Assembly (NCBI GenBank): GCA_013115125.1
Contig: JABANN010000290.1
Span: 1 to 42,184, forward strand
Direction: 5' to 3'
From: Perkinsus olseni
Taxonomy: Eukaryota > Perkinsozoa > Perkinsida
Length of the DNA: 42,184 bases
Under the pieces are notes generated by a model. The model saw nothing but the letters and a program-made list of their open reading frames with translations. It did not search any database and was not told where the DNA came from. The translations under genes and the position numbers were made by a program. Positions within the stretch are counted from its first letter, which is position 1. Each line of letters starts with the position of its first letter. Positions 11,128 to 22,041 of the stretch are shown one piece after another.

Positions 11128-12420
11128 ATGCGTGCCTTCGGAATTGGCTTATTCGTCGTCCTGCCTCAACAGGCCCTCGGAAGCAGTTTCCGCCAGAAGG
11201 TGCGTTCTCCGCACTATGGCTCTACCGTTGCGAGCTCTCGCCTTCTTTACACATGTTCCTCTCGTAGAGTTCGCTTAAGGCTGATAATAAACAAGAAGGA
11301 AGGTGCATACTCAGTACGAAAGACGTCAAAGGGAAAGGGAAATACGACCGTCCATACGGAGAGACTGAAACCGCCATATTCACGCCCGTACGTTAAGTCG
11401 AGAGGGTCTGAGAAGGTTTCCACTTCCTTTCAGCATGGGGCCTCAGTGGGCGCTATTTACGACCAAGATTCCAACAGCTACTTCGTGGACTACACTTCGA
11501 TTGAGCTCACGTAGGGTCAATTTCTCTGTGTTTCATTGTGAGATTTTGCCGACAGCCATGTCTCAGAGCAAAGAACGAAGCAAGCACGCAACAAAGGGTC
11601 CATCATTTCATCAGCCCCGGTGAACCAGGATTCGAGAACATGCAGAGCTTCACTCTTGGAGATAGCCGCGATTGCCAAGACAGTATCGTCGAGGGAGCGA
11701 GGCGTGTACTCAAGGAAGGCCGTGCACCCAACGGCATAACAAGCAAGCTTGCCAAGGAGTTCACCAAAAACTCTAAGAGTCTCTCGCCTCTGATTATATC
11801 CCGCTTCATCGAAGAGTCACTAGTGCCTGAGCCAACTGATGATGAATCTGAGCCGACCGATGATGAGGATGAGCCGGCCGACGATGAGGACAGAAAATGG
11901 CAAATAGCTGATAACGGAAACATCTATACTGAGGTGAGTTTTGCGGCCGGCTCTCGTCTGTTGTATTAGCTCAATGTTCAAGGTACAACCGGTCTCGATG
12001 TTCAGCGTATTCTGGAGTGATGAGCTCAACTACGCTTACATGAACAGCGTGATCTTCGTGGACTCAGAAGCAAAAAAACCCTTCCAGTAGGAGAACGGTA
12101 TCGTCGCACATTCCCCGATTCCACGCGTTATCAGGCTTCCGCTCTCCCCACAAGGCCTGGATCTTGTTCGCTCTGCCTTCAAAAAGGTCACTTATGGCAA
12201 ACGTGAAATGTTCCAAAAGAAATTCGAAGAAACCGTGCTAGAGGTCAGCAAAGAACTCATGGAAAGCTCTGACGCTAAGAGGATGGCTGGCGACAAGGAC
12301 TGGGATGCCGTTATGAAAAAAGCCGCGGAGGGAGGAGAACTTTTCAGCGAGACGCTGGTTCTCGCCGTAGCCACCGGCTGGAATAAGAAGATGAAGTCTT
12401 ATATCCCTTACAGAGATTGA
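11128..12420 (+). CDS. putative secreted protein, paralogue A of a tandem pair
   Basis: Five exons: 11128-11199, 11434-11510, 11567-11933, 11983-12086 and 12135-12420. The product is 301 residues. Boundaries were set by aligning with the paralogue at 13129-14928, because both genes share all four intron positions and phases (0, 2, 0, 2), and exons 1, 2 and 4 have the same length in both (72, 77 and 104 nt). Exon 1 encodes a signal-peptide-like start (MRAFGIGLFVVLPQQALGSS). Shared landmarks are YFVDYTSIEL (exon 2), SPGE and SPLIISRFIEES (exon 3), WSDELNYAYMNS (exon 4) and LVLAVATGWNKKMK near the C-terminus. Paralogue A alone has an acidic insertion in exon 3 with repeated EPTDDE-like units (about 11830-11890). 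I know no family with these motifs, so a lineage-specific secreted protein is the best description. Confidence 0.75.
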
Positions 12421-12717
12421 GTCGGACTGCTGACTACAACTTGACGTTACGGTGTTCGCCTCATTTACCCCATTGATAAAGACGTATTAGCATGCTGTAT
12501 GTAAAGATGTTGTGTGTATCATCAGTTTTCTGCGTTTATAGTGACCCGCTCTGGAAGTAAGCCTTCCGTGAATGGACGGCTGAGCCTCAGCCTACCGCTT
12601 GCAGAAACCGACAACCGTACTTGTCAAGTGACACTCTTCACGTCCGCTCACAACGTTATGAGATCATGGAGCACGGTCTCCTACACTGGTCGGTCCGACT
12701 GCTCAGGAATCTGACGG

Positions 12718-12745
12718 GTCAGATTGCTCCGGAGCAATCTAACCC
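12718..12745. repeat. palindrome in the A-B intergenic spacer
   Basis: AGATTGCTCCGGAGCAATCT is a 20-nt perfect palindrome, with partly matching flanks. The spacer 12421-13128 otherwise shows no gene. A smaller palindrome, AATACCCACTGGGTATT, lies near 12881. Confidence 0.8.
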
Positions 12746-13128
12746 GCGACTTCCGGCGGTACTTTGCGGTAGTCTACCGCAGAGCCTAGGCCCAGGCTGG
12801 GCCGCCCAGCAACCCTGCTTCGGATACGGCGAGTTCTCTTCGCCCGCCGCATGTTGTGCACTTTGTCGAAAGTAGTGGGTAATACCCACTGGGTATTCGT
12901 GCGGTGACAACTTCCACCGCCACCGCTGGCTTCGAGTTCGAGGGCGTGGCTCAGGTGGGACCGTGTAAGCCGCAGTAGCTCCGTGAAACCGCGCTTCAAT
13001 GACCACCGTGAGGGGCTAAGTGCACGTTAAACCTCGCCCCATATCGGGAATCATAAAACGGGTCAGGAAATAGATTAGACATCGACCAGCGTCTCAATGC
13101 ATGATTCATGCAGTTCCCTCGGTCATTA

Positions 13129-14928
13129 ATGCGCGAGTTCAGCATCGGCTTCATCGCCGTCCTGCTGCATGAACAGGTCCAAGGGAGTGACTTCCGCGAG
13201 GTGAGCACTCCACGACGTATTCAATCCGTCCCTCCTCAGCCTAGCTGAGCAGTGGTCCACTGCTCATCCAGTGCCAGTGGATAATCCGCTGTGGATTGCC
13301 TAGTGCCAGTAGCTCGGAGCTACTAGCTCCCCTTTGCGATAACTGCTCTGCACTGGTAGTTTACACAGCACAAATATCTATTAGCTTTCTCAACCAAATA
13401 TTCAATCTTCGATCGCCGCGAGGATCTCGGTCCTGGAATGGTCATCTCGCGTTCGTTTTTCACTTGTAGGCTGCACTGAGAGCCGGGGCTGAAAGCACTT
13501 GCAAACTTGAGGGTAACGGCTTCAGAGGGAAAGTAGAATACTGTCGCCCATTCAGTGGAGATGGAGGAATCGCCAAGTGCTCAGCAGTGAGTGAGGACGG
13601 TAAGGTTAGATGTAACTGCCCACTCGTTGCAGAGCAAGGCCACCGTGGCTGCAACTTATGACCCGAAGACCAGGCATTACTTCGTGGACTATGCTTCGAT
13701 CGAGCTTATGTAAGTGCCGACTGCGGGGTTTCTCGTAAACTTGTTGACTCAACAAGTCTATGAGAAACCCCGCAGTCTCACTCAACAATGTTGAGTCACT
13801 CAACTTGAGTGAGACTATGAATACCCGAGTAAATAGCTATAGATACACGGCTATGCGATTTGCCCAATGGACACAAGAGGTTAGAGACCGGTATTCTAAG
13901 CCGGTCTCGAGCCTATCGGCAGCCTATTATGTGCTCTTGCGTTGAAAAATCGCGGCAGAATGGCGATTAAATCGCCAAATCGCCGCGATTTGCGTCACGG
14001 TCTTTCCGCCACTCTCAACTAGTCTGGGGTTGGATCGAGGCTCCGCTTATGAGTGTGACCCCTTTTGCCTCAGGGAAACGTCCGAGGGAGCCACGGAGCC
14101 TGTGGTTCGTCACTATCTCAGCCCCGGCGAAACCGATGGGGCGGGGATGGGAGAATACGCTCTAGGATCTTCTAGACGATGCGAAGAAAGCATCATCAAA
14201 GGGGCGAAGAATTTGCTAAAGGACGGCGGGCTCAGTGGATTCTATCGAAAACTGCAGAAATACTTTGAAGATAACTCCAAGAGGTTTTCACCGTTGATCA
14301 TAGCTCGTTATCTCGAAGAAGCGATGGAGCAAGTGCCAAACGAAGAAGAATGTCAAACAGCCTTCAATGGCAACATAGTGAAGGTGAGTCAGCAGTTATG
14401 GAAAAAGGCCACTGCGACACTTGAAGTGTCACACTTCAGGAGCACCCGGTCTCCATCGCCACAGTGCTCTGGAGTCACAGGCTTGATTACGCTTACATGA
14501 ACTCCATGATGTTCGTGGGAACGAAGTCAATGAAGCCTTTCGGGTCAGTCTCGCGACACGGGCAATATCTCGAGGTCCTTATCATGTTCTCACACTTCAG
14601 GCTCACACCTTCCCCTAGTGGTCTGGCACTAGTCAGGGCTGCATGGAAGAAGATGAGTCTCGGAAACTACGAAAGATTCTCACAAAGTTTCAACGAGATC
14701 TTGCTGGATGTTGCCAAGGAGTTGTTGAGACATGCGAGCGTGAGATCTATGGCCAACCGGAAGGACTGGAATCTCGAGATCAAGAGAGGTGCGGATGCAA
14801 TGTTCTTCGCCGAGATGCTGATCGTCGCTGTCGCGACCGACTGGGATAAGAAGTTGAAGCAATTCTTACCAAGGCAGTACGGAGTTGAAATCGTGAGAGT
14901 CGACAGCTGTTTTAGTGTATGGAGGTAA
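13129..14928 (+). CDS. putative secreted protein, paralogue B of a tandem pair
   Basis: Five exons: 13129-13200, 13633-13709, 14074-14383, 14440-14543 and 14601-14928. The product is 296 residues. It starts with a signal-peptide-like MREFSIGFIAVLLHEQVQGS and follows paralogue A through YFVDYASIEL, SPGE, SPLIIARYLEEA, LDYAYMNSMMFV and LIVAVATDWDKKLK. It lacks A's acidic insertion and has a longer C-terminus (QYGVEIVRVDSCFSVWR). Introns 1 and 2 are much longer than in A (432 and 364 nt against 234 and 56), and the excess is largely palindromic DNA. Introns 3 and 4 keep the usual size (56 and 57 nt). The spacing of 0.7 kb from A and the identical intron phases point to tandem duplication. Function is unknown, and secretion is inferred from the N-terminus only. 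Confidence 0.75.
13244..13345. repeat. palindrome cluster in intron 1 of paralogue B
   Basis: GAGCAGTGGTCCACTGCTC (about 13244-13262) is followed by two looser inverted repeats (AGTGGATAATCC against GGATTGCC, and AGTAGCTCGGAGCTACT). They lie wholly within the 432-nt first intron. Confidence 0.6.
13719..13991. repeat. four unrelated palindromes packed in one intron
   Basis: Inside the 364-nt second intron of paralogue B lie four units. A 59-nt hairpin (13719-13777) has arms starting GACTGCGGGGTTTCTC, with two mismatches. A composite of CTCAACAATGTTGAG and TCACTCAACTTGAGTGA lies at 13778-13817. GAGACCGG and CCGGTCTC face each other near 13887-13910. A nested one lies near 13945-13991, with outer AAATCGCGG/CCGCGATTT and inner GGCGATT/AATCGCC. 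The units share no sequence. The homologous intron of paralogue A is only 56 nt and has none. Confidence 0.85.
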
Positions 14929-15892
14929 GTCAAATTGGTTTGTTATGTGCGACGGTGTAACAGATGTCAGCCTCTCGCGTTAGTTCCGGAAATCTCTCGA
15001 GAAATTCCCGAGTGGTTCCCCAATGGATGTCTCCGAATCCTCTCTACCGCTATCATACTTGGCTGAGACACTAGCGAGCTCATTAAATAAGCTCTGTGGC
15101 TTCTCTCGGACATGAACAACGTTGATCGGTCCTGGGATACACGTAGTCACACTGTGTGACTCACACACGATTACTATCATAGTTTCGCCGCATTTACCAG
15201 CCTTCCCTTTCCATCTTATCCAGCCGAGCGTCGGTACTCAATGGAGATGCCAGATGGTCTCCACACTACGCTGCTCGAAATTACACTTCTGGCAAAAGCC
15301 CTTTGTCGGGCAAGCTCAGGCTAAGAGCAACTCCCTCTGATCGACAACGGGTGCCACTGGCTAAGCCAGTCGGTGCTCCGATCGGTAAGCATAATACAGT
15401 TCTCGGCGAAGACTCTTCGCCAATTATTACAGTGTACTTACCGATCACAGTCTACTCACTGAGTAGACTCTACTGCTTCTGCACTGCAGGTTCTGCAGTG
15501 CAGAACCTGCACTACACCGACTTTCAATAAACCCTACTTTCACGTTGACTTACTCAGTCAGGTTCGGTTCTGATCACTTTAACCTAACTCTCTACATTCT
15601 CATTTTCTCATGGGTTTTCGATGGGCTGCTGCCTCTCCTGTATCTCCGGAGCGCTCCCACGGTTGAATTTATCGTGTGAGTGATGATCCTAGGGGCGCTC
15701 TTCTCGGAACTCAGGAGAGGCAGCAGTCTATTCAGCACGCGGTCTTTTTCAATCCAGAACCCTATCCCTGAGCGGTGGTGATTGATTGATGCGCAAACTC
15801 AATCATAGAGAACAACTCAGCCGTTCATGAGAAATCTCAACATGTGACAGTTTTGAGAAAATGCTATCGCAGCTCGGGTGCGTATGAACAGC
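14929..15892. other. intergenic region with short palindromes, no gene seen
   Basis: Notable inverted repeats are AGTCTACTCACTGAGTAGACT (about 15448), the nested CTGCACTGCAG/CTGCAGTGCAG block (about 15479-15505) and CGATCGGTAAG against CTTACCGATCAC flanking 15380-15446. ORFs are short and of non-coding composition. Confidence 0.5.
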
Positions 15893-16700
15893 TCAAACAG
15901 AGTTGTTCTCTGATTGTTGAGTTGGTGCCGCTATCGGTTTGAAAATAGCCCAATCGTGAGCACCTCGGCATTCTGATCTATCACTGGCATGATCCAATAG
16001 GATTAGTTCACTGGGCGAGCGAGATTCCTTCGCAAACTCCACCACTGCCGAGCGAACTCCGATTGGCTTCTCTGGCGCGTCACTATCAACTGAAAGACGA
16101 CATTCTACACACTGTGTGTCGTTCCATTGTCTTCTATAACCACTACAGGACGAGTGCACACCTGTCGTATCAAAGGTATACGATCTCATCGCGTATACAC
16201 TTCATACATTATTTGCGTGAGCTATTTCGAACGCTTCGGTAATGTCAATGGGAGTGTATGTGTAGAGCCTCAGCGAATAACTGCTGGTAGTTGCTGAGTC
16301 CTCGCGTTGAACAGTCTCGCTCTCTCTAGATTGCGCGTGGTGTGAACTTCACATTGATGATCAGGATCTGTCATCTGCGATCAACTGTGATCTGTTCTAA
16401 AGACTTCACACTGTGAAGTGTTGAGGACAGATCGTTATCAGGGAATGCTCTAGCATGAAAGCGAATCTTTTTCGTGAGCGCAGATCCTACAGAAGCAGCT
16501 TCCACTGAGGATACCGCCAGTCGCCAAGATGGGCCACCAAAGGTCCAAGTCTCTTCGTACTGCTGTGTACGATGGATTGCCATCCACGTATCTATACCGT
16601 CATGATACCATCTCCGGAATGCACTTTCTGCGATTCGACATTGCTGGGATTTGTAACAAAAACCGGAGTTCTATCGTAGGAGCTGACATGAGGAATTCTC
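15893..16700 (-). CDS. multi-exon minus-strand gene candidate, function unknown
   Basis: Coding-like minus-strand stretches line up in order. The first is VSSYDRTPVFVTNPSNVES (about 16600-16697). A clear 38-nt intron (16560-16597) leads to YEETWTFGGPSWRLAVSSVE (from 16559). Near 16208-16330 is SSYSLRLYTYTPIDITEAFE, followed by a 46-nt GT-AG gap (16162-16207). The last frame, ending at 15893, contains WNDTQCVECRLSVDSDAPEK and ELILLDHASDRSECRGAHDW. The phase of the last join is unsettled, and the 5' end is missing or lies beyond a palindrome at about 16718-16750. The Ser/Thr- and aromatic-rich beta-like composition resembles other secreted proteins in the window, but I find no recognisable domain. 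Confidence 0.45.
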
Positions 16701-16788
16701 GTTCGGCAGGCGATTGATCTTGATACGATTCGTATCATACGAGCAATCGGCCGGTGACCGATTGTTCAAGTAGTTAGTAGTATTAACT

Positions 16789-16835
16789 TGACGAAACGAG
16801 TGTGGTACTAACTTAGTATCACACTCGTTTCGTCA
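16789..16835. repeat. near-perfect palindrome, 22-bp arms
   Basis: TGACGAAACGAGTGTGGTAC and its reverse complement (one mismatch) face each other across a three- to four-base centre. It is unrelated to the other palindromes. Confidence 0.85.
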
Positions 16836-18458
16836 CCAGTTGGGTGACTGTTATAGGGTTGATAAGATCTACTCTATTACAACAGTGACGACGAGACCGG
16901 ACCGAGGCAACCGAAAAGACAGTGATCGCAGACACAAAGAACGATCTCACATGAAGGTTGGGCGAGGCAGGTCCTTCGTCTGCCACCAAGGCGCCAAGGA
17001 GAACGAGAAGTCCCTGAGGAGGGACTATCGCCGACCGAAATGGGAAAGGCTTTTAGTGAGCGTGAGGCTCACTGAAAGCTCCTTTGGCTCTCTCCTCAGT
17101 GAGGCTTAGCCTCACTGTGCGGCCCTCACCAAATTCCGCATCACTTGAAGGTGAGTCAATTCCCAGTCATTGCAAATGGAAACTAAGACGAGAGCGGAAC
17201 GAAGCCTGACTCTGGCTGCCAGGGCTTCGAATTGCATTTTGACTGCCAGAATGCAGTCCGAAGAAAAGCTACTTCACTCGAACTATTGATCTCAGCTTGT
17301 GATCGTTAGCCTGCCAAATTGGCAGCGCCAACCGGCGTGGAAATCGCGAGCTAGTGATCGTTAATGGCCGAACTCATGGTTGCGGCAGAGCGTCAGTGAT
17401 ATGACGAGGCCCTCAACTCGAAGGGCCTTCGACGAAGGCATTACACAGAGCTCGCCCGGCGAGCCTCGCCGGGCAGTGGCGCCGCCCAACAACAAGATAT
17501 CTGCCTACCTCATGAACGCATACTTCCAATCTGGTATGGAGGGGGAGTAGTGAAGGTCGTTGCGGAGCTGCTCGAATCTGAGCAACCGAGGAGCATGACT
17601 CCTGAAGCAGATCCTAGTTTTTTCAGTTTATTTATTCCGTGTGGAAGGGTGTCAGAAAGCAACCCATATATGCAAGAAAGACCAAATTTCTGTTTGTCTC
17701 ATCCGCCATCCACAGCTAGCTCGTCTTCTTCGCCATGCTGCGTAAACTAGCTTGTCCAGAAGCGGGATTTAGGCGCGGTAAGCCAAATGGGGTTATAGGG
17801 GCAAAATAGCCGGTAACCAGTACGGTTATATAAAACCGCGCGCGACCACCCCGAAAAAACCCNNNNNNNNNNCCACCCCCACCCCACTGCCCCGCGCTTT
17901 CTCTGCCCTGGGGCCTTACATTCTGTGCCCACTTCGCTTTTTTCCCCCTACCCCCCAATTTGCTTTTCCGGGCCTAAATCGCGCGTTACGCAAGTCCTTT
18001 CATATCCTCGCTCGAGCATCCTCCGATACTTCCCAGCTTCCACTCAGGCTGTTTCGGAAGAGGTGGTTCTGGGAACAACTGCAGTAACGGCCTTTCGAGC
18101 AAGATATCAGCACGCATGCACAGAGCGCGACAAGGAACCTCGGATACATTCAACGCTAGCCACCATCAAAGGCTGTTGCACAATCCGTCCCCCCTCGACT
18201 TTTTGACTTCGAAAGGCTCAAGTTTCTCTCCACGGAGAAGCGTAGGCATCAGATCACGGAGAGCGCAGCCCACTATACGTGAGCTACAATCGTGCCGCTG
18301 AGCACGCCTAGAGTTCACCTCAACTGATGGTCCCTGTCACTGAGGTTGTTATCAGGGTCATCATACCCCTTCCAAATGTGGATGTAGGGGTCTACCAGGT
18401 ACACACCTGAGGGCGCAGTGGACACGGCCTGAGTCGGTGCTAACAGCTACAGGACGGC
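16836..18458. other. no supported gene; assembly gap inside
   Basis: ORFs of 60-93 codons are present but none has convincing coding character. Around 17445-17480 is a GC-rich inverted repeat (CGCCCGGCGAG near CTCGCCGGGC). The region around the gap at 17863-17872 is rich in C runs. A block at about 18112-18160 recurs in diverged form near 22496-22545. Confidence 0.45.
17863..17872. other. assembly gap (10 N)
   Basis: Ten undetermined bases are flanked by C-rich low-complexity sequence. The true length is unknown, so nothing should be inferred across it. Confidence 0.99.
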
Positions 18459-18725
18459 TCATCGTACCGGGCGCAATTCTGGAGTGTTAAGTCGTGCTGG
18501 CAGAATTATACGGAAAGTATCGAGGCGCATGAAAAAGCGGAAAAGATGGCCGCGAGGAGGAAGTAAGGGCGCGTAGAGATTCTCTACGCGATCCCATTCA
18601 AACTCTTTCCCTAAGCTATTCTCAACTGGAGAACGCTCGACCTCAACGGGCATCCGAATTGAAAATATGAGCATGAGGAATTCCCAATCTTGGAGTTCCC
18701 GCGGCAGCAGCCTGCTAGTCTCCAA
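18459..18725 (-). CDS. weak minus-strand ORF of 88 codons
   Basis: The frame reads like protein in its middle (FEWDRVENLYAPLLPPRGHL, then FRFFMRLDTFRIILPARL), but it has no neighbouring exon I can join and no known domain. It may be an isolated exon, a gene remnant or chance. Confidence 0.2.
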   Translation of the reverse strand: METSRLLPRELQDWEFLMLIFSIRMPVEVERSPVENSLGKEFEWDRVENLYAPLLPPRGHLFRFFMRLDTFRIILPARLNTPELRPVR

Positions 18726-19311
18726 TTACGCCTTTCACGTCATACCACCGCCCGCTACCAGCTGAGTCCTTCCACTCTGTCAAAAGCTTTTTCACGAAGT
18801 GGCCCTCGCCGACCCCCAGCACCACCTACTCAGGCTGCTATGATGGATAGCAGCGAGATTACCTTACCCCGAGGCCATTCGGCTGTTGATGGTTGAGGAA
18901 ATCTATCACACTGCTGTTGTTGATCAGGACAGGGAAGAAGGACGATGGTAGTGGCGGCAAAGTAGCGTTAGCGAGACCTGCCAGGGCGCCATGGCCGATT
19001 CTCCCTAGCTTGATCTCTATCGGGACAGACTGTGTTACAATTTCTCGTGCGTTTGTCTTCTCAACTACGGTGGACTCAACTCTCAGCTAGGAAAATAGCG
19101 CATTACTCCCTTATTTCTATCGCTAATTTTCCGTGTACAATTACGCCTGAGATTAGCGAGAGCTCCAGTAGACAGTCGAGTGCTCCGCCCCCTGCCGGCT
19201 TATACCCCGTGATCGCGGCTCAGAGCAAACACGCAACTCGGCTCGAGACCACTTGGACCAGAACTCGCAGCCGGCATGGCCAAAAGCGACCGATTCCGTG
19301 AGGTCTTATTG

Positions 19312-19990
19312 TCAACATGTGGATATACAGTACCCACTACTACCACAGACCCTGTCTGGCGAGGGCATCATCACTAGACTGACTGCGCGCGGCGCTTCCA
19401 CGTTGTCCTCATACCACTCCTTCCCCAACCCCTGTACCAGCCAGCACTTGCCCGTTGACGGCTGCCATACCCACCCTTCACAACCTAATAATTACACGTA
19501 CCCCTCGCTCTCTTGTCTCTGGTACTGTGACCGGTTACGAAGACTAGACTAGTTTCTGCATTACTTTGTTCTGTAATTACACACTACATCAACCCGTCGA
19601 TACCCCCTTACCTCGCGAGTCGATACATCTCCAACAGCAGCCATCGACGGTAGTCGGGGAGTCGTTAACCTCAGCATTACAGCACGCCGACCCTTCGACG
19701 TGTGTGCCAATCGACAACTCTGTAAATTGAGTGTCGGTATGAAACTATCAAGAACAGCAGCTTCGCTTCGCCTTCTCCGAGAGCCTTACATTGCTCGGCT
19801 CGCAACCACCGATAGCGACGTCGTTCTGTGCAGCCTGCGCGGCAACCTAAGATACACTATGGTATCCTAGGTGAAGGCCTTGAGGGCTCATCACCTCGGC
19901 AAAGGGGCTCAAGGAGGTAATTAACCTGGGAAGAAGCCTCATGCGCAGTTAAAATACGTGTGGACTAATCCACTTTGGGAATAATTCAAA
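19312..19990 (+). repeat. modular dispersed repeat, copy 1
   Basis: Three blocks recur in the same order and orientation in the copy at 23391-24245. The core, about 19379-19498 (containing GCGCGGCGCTTCCACGTTGT), is about 95% identical by eye. A second block lies near 19838-19910 (GCAACCTAAGATACACTATG) and a third near 19937-19990 (CTAATCCACTTTGGGAATAA). Blocks two and three are more diverged and the spacing differs. No ORF runs through it. It looks like a decayed non-autonomous element or a segmental duplication, and the family is unknown. Confidence 0.65.
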
Positions 19991-20324
19991 TACGACACCT
20001 CGAAGATCCGTACGCTGTGCCGATTTTCCCTTTTCCCTTTTGAATTGTGTGTGGGTGGTCAGGGGGCGGGAATGTTTTCCAGTGGCGAGCTTCCTATCTC
20101 GCCATTCCATCAAAGAACTTTGAGGCCTTTAGCAGCGGCCCTTGTGCTTGCGTGCGGCTCCTGTAGTGCACGCGCGCACAAACTGCGTCGTGCGCCCCAT
20201 ACAGTGTATGGCATACACATCGTACGGAGCCTCGATCCTAACACCTCAGAACGTTGGGCAGAGTGGATGTCACCTCGAAGATCCGTTCCCTTTCCCTATG
20301 TGCTTTTCCGCCCACCGTGAATTC

Positions 20325-20375
20325 AGTTTGTGTGAATTCATTCGTGGGTGACCCACGAATGAATTCACACAAACT
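20325..20375. repeat. perfect palindrome, 25-bp arms
   Basis: The left arm, AGTTTGTGTGAATTCATTCG plus TGGGT, is followed after one G by its exact reverse complement. It is the longest perfect palindrome in the window. Confidence 0.95.
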
Positions 20376-20645
20376 CGCTTCGACTACTTCGACATATACA
20401 AGGGGTCCCCGGCTGGACGAATCCAGTATTTGGGTGCCCTGTTGTTTCCTGGCCTCTTGTCCTCAGAGGCGCGTAACACATGTCCTGACAGGGCAGCCCT
20501 GTTAAGGTATACTATAGTCGTCCCTAATAGGGACTCCCTATGTCCCAGTACCCGCAGTCAGAGGTTTCATCCTCCTCGAGGAAAAGCTCTAAAAACCCTA
20601 AAGAGCTACTGTATATGCCCTCGGGCGCTAAGCTTCGTGGCTTCC

Positions 20646-20683
20646 CTATGTATGTCCCTATGTATGTCCCTATGTATGTCCTC
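20646..20683. repeat. 12-bp tandem repeat, three units
   Basis: The unit CCCTATGTATGT is repeated three times without change. No convincing gene surrounds it. Confidence 0.85.
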
Positions 20684-21031
20684 CTGGGCCAATTGTCTTA
20701 CCAAGTCAACACTAGCATATTGTTTGGAGTGCTAGAAATGTAGTTGAAAGCAGGTGATGCCGAGTGCCACCAGGGCTTATTGGCGGGTGGCCGTAGTCAC
20801 AGTATTGCTACTGCAACGATTCGTCAGTAACGAAGTTGTTATGAGAACAAGAATGTCAGAGCAGCGAACCCGGACTCGATGGCGCGTAAAAAGGCTAAAC
20901 TCTGTGAGCTTTGAAAATTGCGTCCTAGCACTGACTGGATCACGCTCAAAGCATTCTTCAGACACAACCCTCTACATCGTGACGAGCATCGTGCTGAGAA
21001 TGCAGTATAGAGCGTCAATACCTCCAGTAGG

Positions 21032-21064
21032 GTAACGGCCTTGTCGTAACGACAAGGTCGTTAC
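21032..21064. repeat. palindrome, about 16-bp arms
   Basis: GTAACGGCCTTGTCGT faces ACGACAAGGTCGTTAC with one mismatch and a one- to two-base centre. It is followed by a further GTAACG/CGTTAC pair. Confidence 0.8.
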
Positions 21065-21321
21065 GCACCGTAACGAGTGACAGAAGTCGTTAATTACGAC
21101 GACGTTGTATCAGGCAACATATCATAATGAAATGTGTGGCATACAGCATCACAGCGTAGGCCGAGAGACAGAATAGTGCTTGCGTGCACCGCGAAAAAGG
21201 CGATCTGCTGAATAGATCAACGACCTATAGAAGCATAGAACTATAGACTCACACTGTGAAGCCCTTAAAGCAGAGACATCACAGCAACGAAGGCAACAGC
21301 ATCACAGCAATATGACTTGTG

Positions 21322-22041
21322 TTATATCGCAGTGAGAGTTAAGCGCTGACCTCTGAGCTCAGTGAAGGACGTCGTGGGGGTAGCGTACGCCACGGTCATG
21401 AAGTCATACGCCTCCAGTTCCACACCGCAAACAGTCAACAGTCCATCCTTGAACTCGTCGTAAGCCTCGATACCATCCCACCCGATAACGAACTGAGCAA
21501 ACGAACCACGGCTCCCGTCGGGCTCGAAGAGAAGGACGCCAGTGACCTCTTGGACTCCACACACCACCGTCACTTTCACCGAATCAGACTCAAGCACATA
21601 CCATTCGATCTCTAAGCCAAAATATGTAGAATTGTACGGAATGAGGTTGCTGTTGTCAATCCTCGAAACGGTTGTCGTGAAATTTCGTAACGAAGTTGTT
21701 AGAGCATCACCCTCAGAGGTGAAATTGAGCTTGTGAAGGTCACCATCAACGAAGCCTACATCAGGGCAGCGCTGGCTCATCAGATCGAGTATGTTGCTTC
21801 CGGGACTTGAACTGTTTCCGATAGTGTACTCGTTTTCGCCAGACCCGGGGCGCAGCTGATAAGGCCCGGCGAGGTAAACTCTAGGGGTCAGACACCTGTA
21901 GATTACATAGACACTGTTGTCTTCCTTGACATAGATTGTGAACTCAGAGCCCGAACGAACGTAGTATTTGCCAGCAAATTTGGCAGCGTCTACTGTGATA
22001 AGCAGGAGGACTGAAACGAGCCACCATAGGATGAAAGCCAT
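21322..22041 (-). CDS. secreted protein of 239 residues, function unknown
   Basis: A single uninterrupted minus-strand frame. The ATG at 22041 is preferred over one 19 codons upstream because it places a classical signal peptide at the N-terminus (MAFILWWLVSVLLLITVDAA), with mature protein from about residue 20 (KFAGKYYVRSGSEFTIYV). At least four N-glycosylation sequons are present (NSSS, NFTS, NFTT, NSTY), and the cysteines occur singly (YRC, QRC, VVCG, TVCG), which suits disulfides in a beta-rich extracellular fold. No membrane anchor follows. The start KYYVRSG...FTIYV...YRC resembles KYYYTTD...LTV...KRC in the exon near 41.7 kb, so the two may be distant relatives. I know no family for it. 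Confidence 0.75.
   Translation of the reverse strand: MAFILWWLVSVLLLITVDAAKFAGKYYVRSGSEFTIYVKEDNSVYVIYRCLTPRVYLAGPYQLRPGSGENEYTIGNSSSPGSNILDLMSQRCPDVGFVDGDLHKLNFTSEGDALTTSLRNFTTTVSRIDNSNLIPYNSTYFGLEIEWYVLESDSVKVTVVCGVQEVTGVLLFEPDGSRGSFAQFVIGWDGIEAYDEFKDGLLTVCGVELEAYDFMTVAYATPTTSFTELRGQRLTLTAI

Noticed and set aside
10843-11514. Plus-strand ORF of 223 codons
   Set aside because: It is paralogue A's exons 1 and 2 joined by reading through intron 1, with a non-coding 5' extension. Alignment with paralogue B shows the real start at 11128 and the intron at 11200-11433.
12719-13006. Minus-strand ORF of 95 codons in the A-B spacer
   Set aside because: It includes the palindrome, has no domain, and the homologous spacing upstream of paralogue A has nothing similar.
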